DNA from: Burkholderia sp. WSM2232
GTDB lineage: Bacteria > Pseudomonadota > Gammaproteobacteria > Burkholderiales > Burkholderiaceae
Assembly: GCF_000472545.1 (NCBI RefSeq)
Contig: NZ_KI421432.1
Location: 186,001-250,000, forward strand
DNA length: 64,000 nt
Direction: 5' to 3'
A program made the position numbers and the translations under genes. The notes beneath the pieces were generated by a model. That model was given only the letters and a program-made list of their open reading frames with translations, searched no databases and was not told the DNA's origin. Shown here piece by piece: positions 60,921 through 64,000 of the stretch (position 1 is the stretch's first letter; the number at the start of each line of letters is the position of its first letter).

Positions 60921-63497
60921 TCAGGCGCGCCCGAGGGCAAGTTCGACCAGACGCTGCTGTTCGTCGCGATGCGCGCGTATCGACGAATGCGCGCCCGAGG
61001 GGCTCTCGCGCCGGCACACGTCGAGCAAGCGGCAGTTCGCGGGAATGGCCTGCTCGAGGTCGTCGCGCACGAAATGCCATGCGCCGTGCTTCTTTTCTTC
61101 TTCCTGCGCCCACACCACTTCCGCGAGCTTCGGGAAAGCGGCGAGCGCAACCGCAAGCTCACTTGTCGGGAACGGGTACAACTGCTCGACGCGGACCAGC
61201 GCGGTTCGCGTGTCGCCGCAAGCATCGCGGGCCGCCTGCAAGTCGTAGAAGAACTTGCCGCTCGACAGCACGACACGCGTCACGTCTTCGGGCGACGCCA
61301 CAGCGCTGTCCTGCAACACGGGCGCGAACGCGCCGCCGGTCAGCTCGCCGAGCGGCGAGTGCGAGCGTGCATTGCCATACAGCTGGCCTTTCGGCGACAT
61401 CACGACAAGCGGCTTCGGGTCCGCGCTCAGCGCCTGCTCGCGCAGCATGTGGAACCATTGCGCCGAGGTCGACGGCATCACGACCTTCATGTTGCCGCCG
61501 GCGCACAATTGCAGAAAGCGGCTGACGTAACCGGTCGAATGCTCCGGACCTACGCCTTCGTGGCCGTGCGGCAGCAGCATCGTCAAACCGGACGGCTGGT
61601 CCCACTTGTACTCGCCCGCGGCAATGTATTGATCGATGATGACCTGCGCGCCGTTCACGAAGTCGCCGAACTGCGCTTCCCAGATCGCCAGGTGGGTGCT
61701 CGTCCGCACGCTATAGCCATATTCGAAACCGAGCACGGCCTCCTCGGTGAGCGGCGAATTGACGATGTCGAACTCGCCTTGATGCACGCCGAGGTTTTGC
61801 AGCGGCACATACGGTTCCAGCCCGCCGGTAGTGTCGCCTTGCGAATGCCAGACCGCATGCCGGTGCATGAACGTGCCGCGGCCGACATCCATACCGGAGA
61901 TGCGCACGCTATGCCCGTCGTCGAGCAGCGTTGCGTAGGCAAGGTTCTCCGCAAAGCACCAGTCCGCAGCGGCGGTTTCGTCGGCAACGCTCTTGTGCCA
62001 CTTCGCTGTCACGTCGCGCACGAAGTCGTGCAACCGCAACTGGGGCGGCGTGCGGGTCAATGCCGCCGTGAGCGACTGGAGGCGCGCGAGCGTTACCGGC
62101 CGCGTGCGCTTCGTCCGCTTGCCGCGCGGCCGCGACAACGTTTGCGCAGCCGGCGCCAGAAGCTTCTTCAACGCATCTGCGCGTAACACCTCCAGCGGCG
62201 TTTCTTCACCGAGGGCCGCGTGATAGAGCTCCGTGACCGTCGGATGCGTCGCAATCGCCGCCTGCTGCAACGGCTGGGTGAGCGCGGGAATGTCGTGCTC
62301 GGAGTGGCCTAGACGCCGGTAGCCGATCAGATCGATCACCACGTCGGCCTCGTGCTCCATCCGGTATTGCAACGCGAGCTTCGCGGCACGCATCACTTCA
62401 TCCGGACGGTCGGCATTCACGCGGATCACGGGCGCGTCGATCATCCGCGCAATGTCCGTGCAATAGGAATGCGCTTCGGCATCCATCCGGTTAGGCGTCG
62501 TGAAGCCGATCTGATTGTTCACGATCACGTGGACGGTGCCGCCCAATGCATAGCCCGCCTTGCGCGTCATGTTTAGCGTTTCCATCACGATGCCCTGCCC
62601 TGCGAACGCGGCGTCGCCGTGCACCACGAGCGGCAGACAGCCGAAGCCGCGATGCTCGTCCTGATACGCGCGCGCCATGCCGCTCACGACCGGATACACG
62701 CTTTGCAGATGCGACGGATTGTGCGCAAGGAAGATTGCGACCTCGCCATGGGGCGTCTTTTTGACAGTGCTGCCGCCGAGGTGATAAGGCAGATCGCGCT
62801 GTGCAGCCGCGGCATCGGATTGCGGATCGAGGCAGGCGACGAGCGTCGCCGGGTCCAGACCCAGGACGTTGACGAGCACATTCAGTCGCCCGCGATGCGG
62901 CATGCCCGCGAACACCTGCTGAACGCCATGAGCCGCGGCCTGATCGACAATCGCTTCGACGAGCGGCACGAGGGCCTCGCAACCTTCCAGCGAGAAGCGT
63001 TTTGCATGTTCGAACGTCGCCGCCACGTGACGCTCCCACATCTCCGCGGCCACGAGGCGCCGCAGCAGAAAGCGCCGCTGCTCGCGCGCCGGCAACGGCG
63101 CGAGCTGCCCGGCCTTCAGCCATGCGGACAATTGTGCGCGGCGCTGTGTGTCGCGTATGCCGGTCAGGTCGAGGCCGATTGCGCCGCAATAGACGCGTCG
63201 CAATTGCCGCTCCAGTTCATGCACGGCAGCCGAGGGCGGCAGCAGCGGATTTTCGACGCCGATCGGCTGCGCCGGTTCGAGTCCGTGGAACACGGGGTCG
63301 AGTTCGGACACCTCCGGCACGGGCGTGAGACGTAGTGGATCGAGCGAAGCCTGACGGTGACCGAGCTGACGGAACGCGTCGATAAAGCGCCGGACTTGCA
63401 GCGTCCGCGCGACCGAAGCCAGATCGCCTGCCGGTTCGAGAACCGCGCTGGCCGGCGAGCGTGAAAGAACAATCGATTCGGAAGAGACGTGGGACAT
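60921..63497 (-). CDS. Orphan 2-oxoglutarate dehydrogenase E1-like protein with short N-terminus
   Basis: An 858-residue ThDP-dependent E1 of the OGDH type. The cofactor region 'VVHGDAAFAGQGIVMETLNM' to 'IVNNQIGFTTPNR' and the transketolase-like half ('GMDVGRGTFMHRHAVWHSQ', 'EYGYSVRTSTHLAIWEAQFG') are complete. The usual E1 N-terminal segment (about 80-100 residues, with the E2-contacting 'YIE.LYE.Y..DP.SV' part) is absent. No sucB or lpd is beside it, so it is a second, orphan copy. The start at 63497 is the first fitting ATG; 63563 is the longer option. It may act alone, as a decarboxylase or carboligase. Confidence 0.85.
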   Translation of the reverse strand: MSHVSSESIVLSRSPASAVLEPAGDLASVARTLQVRRFIDAFRQLGHRQASLDPLRLTPVPEVSELDPVFHGLEPAQPIGVENPLLPPSAAVHELERQLRRVYCGAIGLDLTGIRDTQRRAQLSAWLKAGQLAPLPAREQRRFLLRRLVAAEMWERHVAATFEHAKRFSLEGCEALVPLVEAIVDQAAAHGVQQVFAGMPHRGRLNVLVNVLGLDPATLVACLDPQSDAAAAQRDLPYHLGGSTVKKTPHGEVAIFLAHNPSHLQSVYPVVSGMARAYQDEHRGFGCLPLVVHGDAAFAGQGIVMETLNMTRKAGYALGGTVHVIVNNQIGFTTPNRMDAEAHSYCTDIARMIDAPVIRVNADRPDEVMRAAKLALQYRMEHEADVVIDLIGYRRLGHSEHDIPALTQPLQQAAIATHPTVTELYHAALGEETPLEVLRADALKKLLAPAAQTLSRPRGKRTKRTRPVTLARLQSLTAALTRTPPQLRLHDFVRDVTAKWHKSVADETAAADWCFAENLAYATLLDDGHSVRISGMDVGRGTFMHRHAVWHSQGDTTGGLEPYVPLQNLGVHQGEFDIVNSPLTEEAVLGFEYGYSVRTSTHLAIWEAQFGDFVNGAQVIIDQYIAAGEYKWDQPSGLTMLLPHGHEGVGPEHSTGYVSRFLQLCAGGNMKVVMPSTSAQWFHMLREQALSADPKPLVVMSPKGQLYGNARSHSPLGELTGGAFAPVLQDSAVASPEDVTRVVLSSGKFFYDLQAARDACGDTRTALVRVEQLYPFPTSELAVALAAFPKLAEVVWAQEEEKKHGAWHFVRDDLEQAIPANCRLLDVCRRESPSGAHSSIRAHRDEQQRLVELALGRA

Positions 63498-63728
63498 GTT
63501 GGGTAGCGTGCGGAAGAAATCGTTAATTGGATTTCGCTGTCCACGTCCGCATGCCTGGGGCAACGCCCCTCGACGGCAACGCGGCGGCCGGCCGCGACTC
63601 TCGGCAGACAGCGAAACGGCAAGGAACGCAATGCGGATTCGGGCTTGCAGTAGCGCTCCGTCTTCTGTTTCTTATCGAGCCGGCCCGCGCGACCGGCTCG
63701 TGTCTCCGTCCGTTGCCTGCCTCGACTT

Positions 63729-64000
63729 CTACTGGGCCGTCGCGAGCCACACACCCGCATCGCTCATGTCGTTCGCGCGATGCACATGCGAGTCGCGCGC
63801 GGCGCGGCGTGCTCCGGCCACGTCGCTGTCGAGCTTGAAGGTGCTGACGGTGTGAGTGAGTTGCTGCGCCTGGTCCTGCAGGGCCTGCGCCGCTGCGGCG
63901 CTTTGCTCGACCAGCGCGGCGTTTTCCTGGGTGACCTTGTCCATCTGCGTGACCGCGTGGTTGATCTGCTCGATGCCTTCGCTTTGCTCCTTGCTCGACG
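63729..64000 (-). CDS. Methyl-accepting chemotaxis protein, C-terminal end (partial)
   Basis: The last 90 codons of a chemoreceptor; the gene continues beyond the right edge. 'GIEQINHAVTQMDKVTQENA' and 'ALVEQSAAAAQALQDQAQQL' are the end of the MCP signalling coiled coil, followed by a short variable tail. No CheR-binding pentapeptide is seen at the end. The ligand domain is outside the window. Confidence 0.92.
   Translation of the reverse strand, partial: SSKEQSEGIEQINHAVTQMDKVTQENAALVEQSAAAAQALQDQAQQLTHTVSTFKLDSDVAGARRAARDSHVHRANDMSDAGVWLATAQ

Overview
The window is GC-rich, densely coded chromosomal DNA of a Burkholderiaceae member, most likely a plant-associated Paraburkholderia. The pointers are gene content and gene style: a luxR-rsaL-luxI locus of the BraR/RsaL/BraI type, a split pcaIJBDC operon, an ectoine catabolism and import locus (doe/eut/ehu with EnuR), a DUF3005-like small protein and several fused or orphan metabolic genes. 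I see no rRNA, tRNA, CRISPR array, insertion sequence, phage gene or plasmid function. Both edges cut genes: a permease at the left and a chemotaxis receptor at the right.

Layout. 1-5836 (minus): an uncharacterised catabolic operon with a 6-hydroxynicotinate reductase-like Fe-S protein, a UPF0280 (ApbE-like) protein, two paralogous PF06684 'amino acid synthesis' proteins and a LivH-LivM fused permease; a divergent TetR regulator follows. 7113-11184 (minus): pcaIJBDC for the lower protocatechuate (beta-ketoadipate) branch, with a divergent LysR regulator. 12579-17199: folE, an EamA exporter, a DedA-rhodanese fusion and a membrane diguanylate cyclase. 17273-20987: a phosphate/polyphosphate group of CHAD protein, PiT transporter and PPK2 kinase, with a Pho-box-like site in the CHAD/PiT divergent gap. 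21129-24629: a VOC protein, an HtrA-like protease without a signal peptide and gamma-glutamyltransferase.

24770-37751 is the ectoine island. enuR and the eutB-eutC-doeA-doeB-doeX-doeC-doeD genes are read leftwards, and the ehuBCDA importer is read rightwards. Together they import ectoine, hydrolyse it, deacetylate the product and convert diaminobutyrate to aspartate. An 11-base motif is shared by the two promoter regions and is a candidate EnuR operator.

37829-45540: an MFS exporter; a tightly overlapping four-gene operon (CDP-alcohol phosphatidyltransferase, Fe(II)/2-oxoglutarate oxygenase, flippase-like membrane protein, nucleotidyltransferase) that looks like an undescribed lipid head-group pathway; a secreted hypothetical protein; and a PhoX-type phosphatase behind a three-repeat Pho box. 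45724-51577: small conserved hypotheticals, a YdjM-like membrane protein followed by about 17 degenerate 13-bp tandem repeats, serine acetyltransferase with an AraC regulator, a DUF3005-like protein behind a perfect palindrome, and an SDR protein lacking the catalytic Tyr/Lys. 51624-57021: an ABC importer of the spermidine/putrescine/iron type with a gluconolactonase-like protein. 57633-59410: the quorum-sensing locus with a palindromic lux box. 59794-64000: a universal stress protein with an FNR-like site, a stand-alone receiver, an orphan shortened 2-oxoglutarate dehydrogenase E1 and the end of a chemotaxis receptor.
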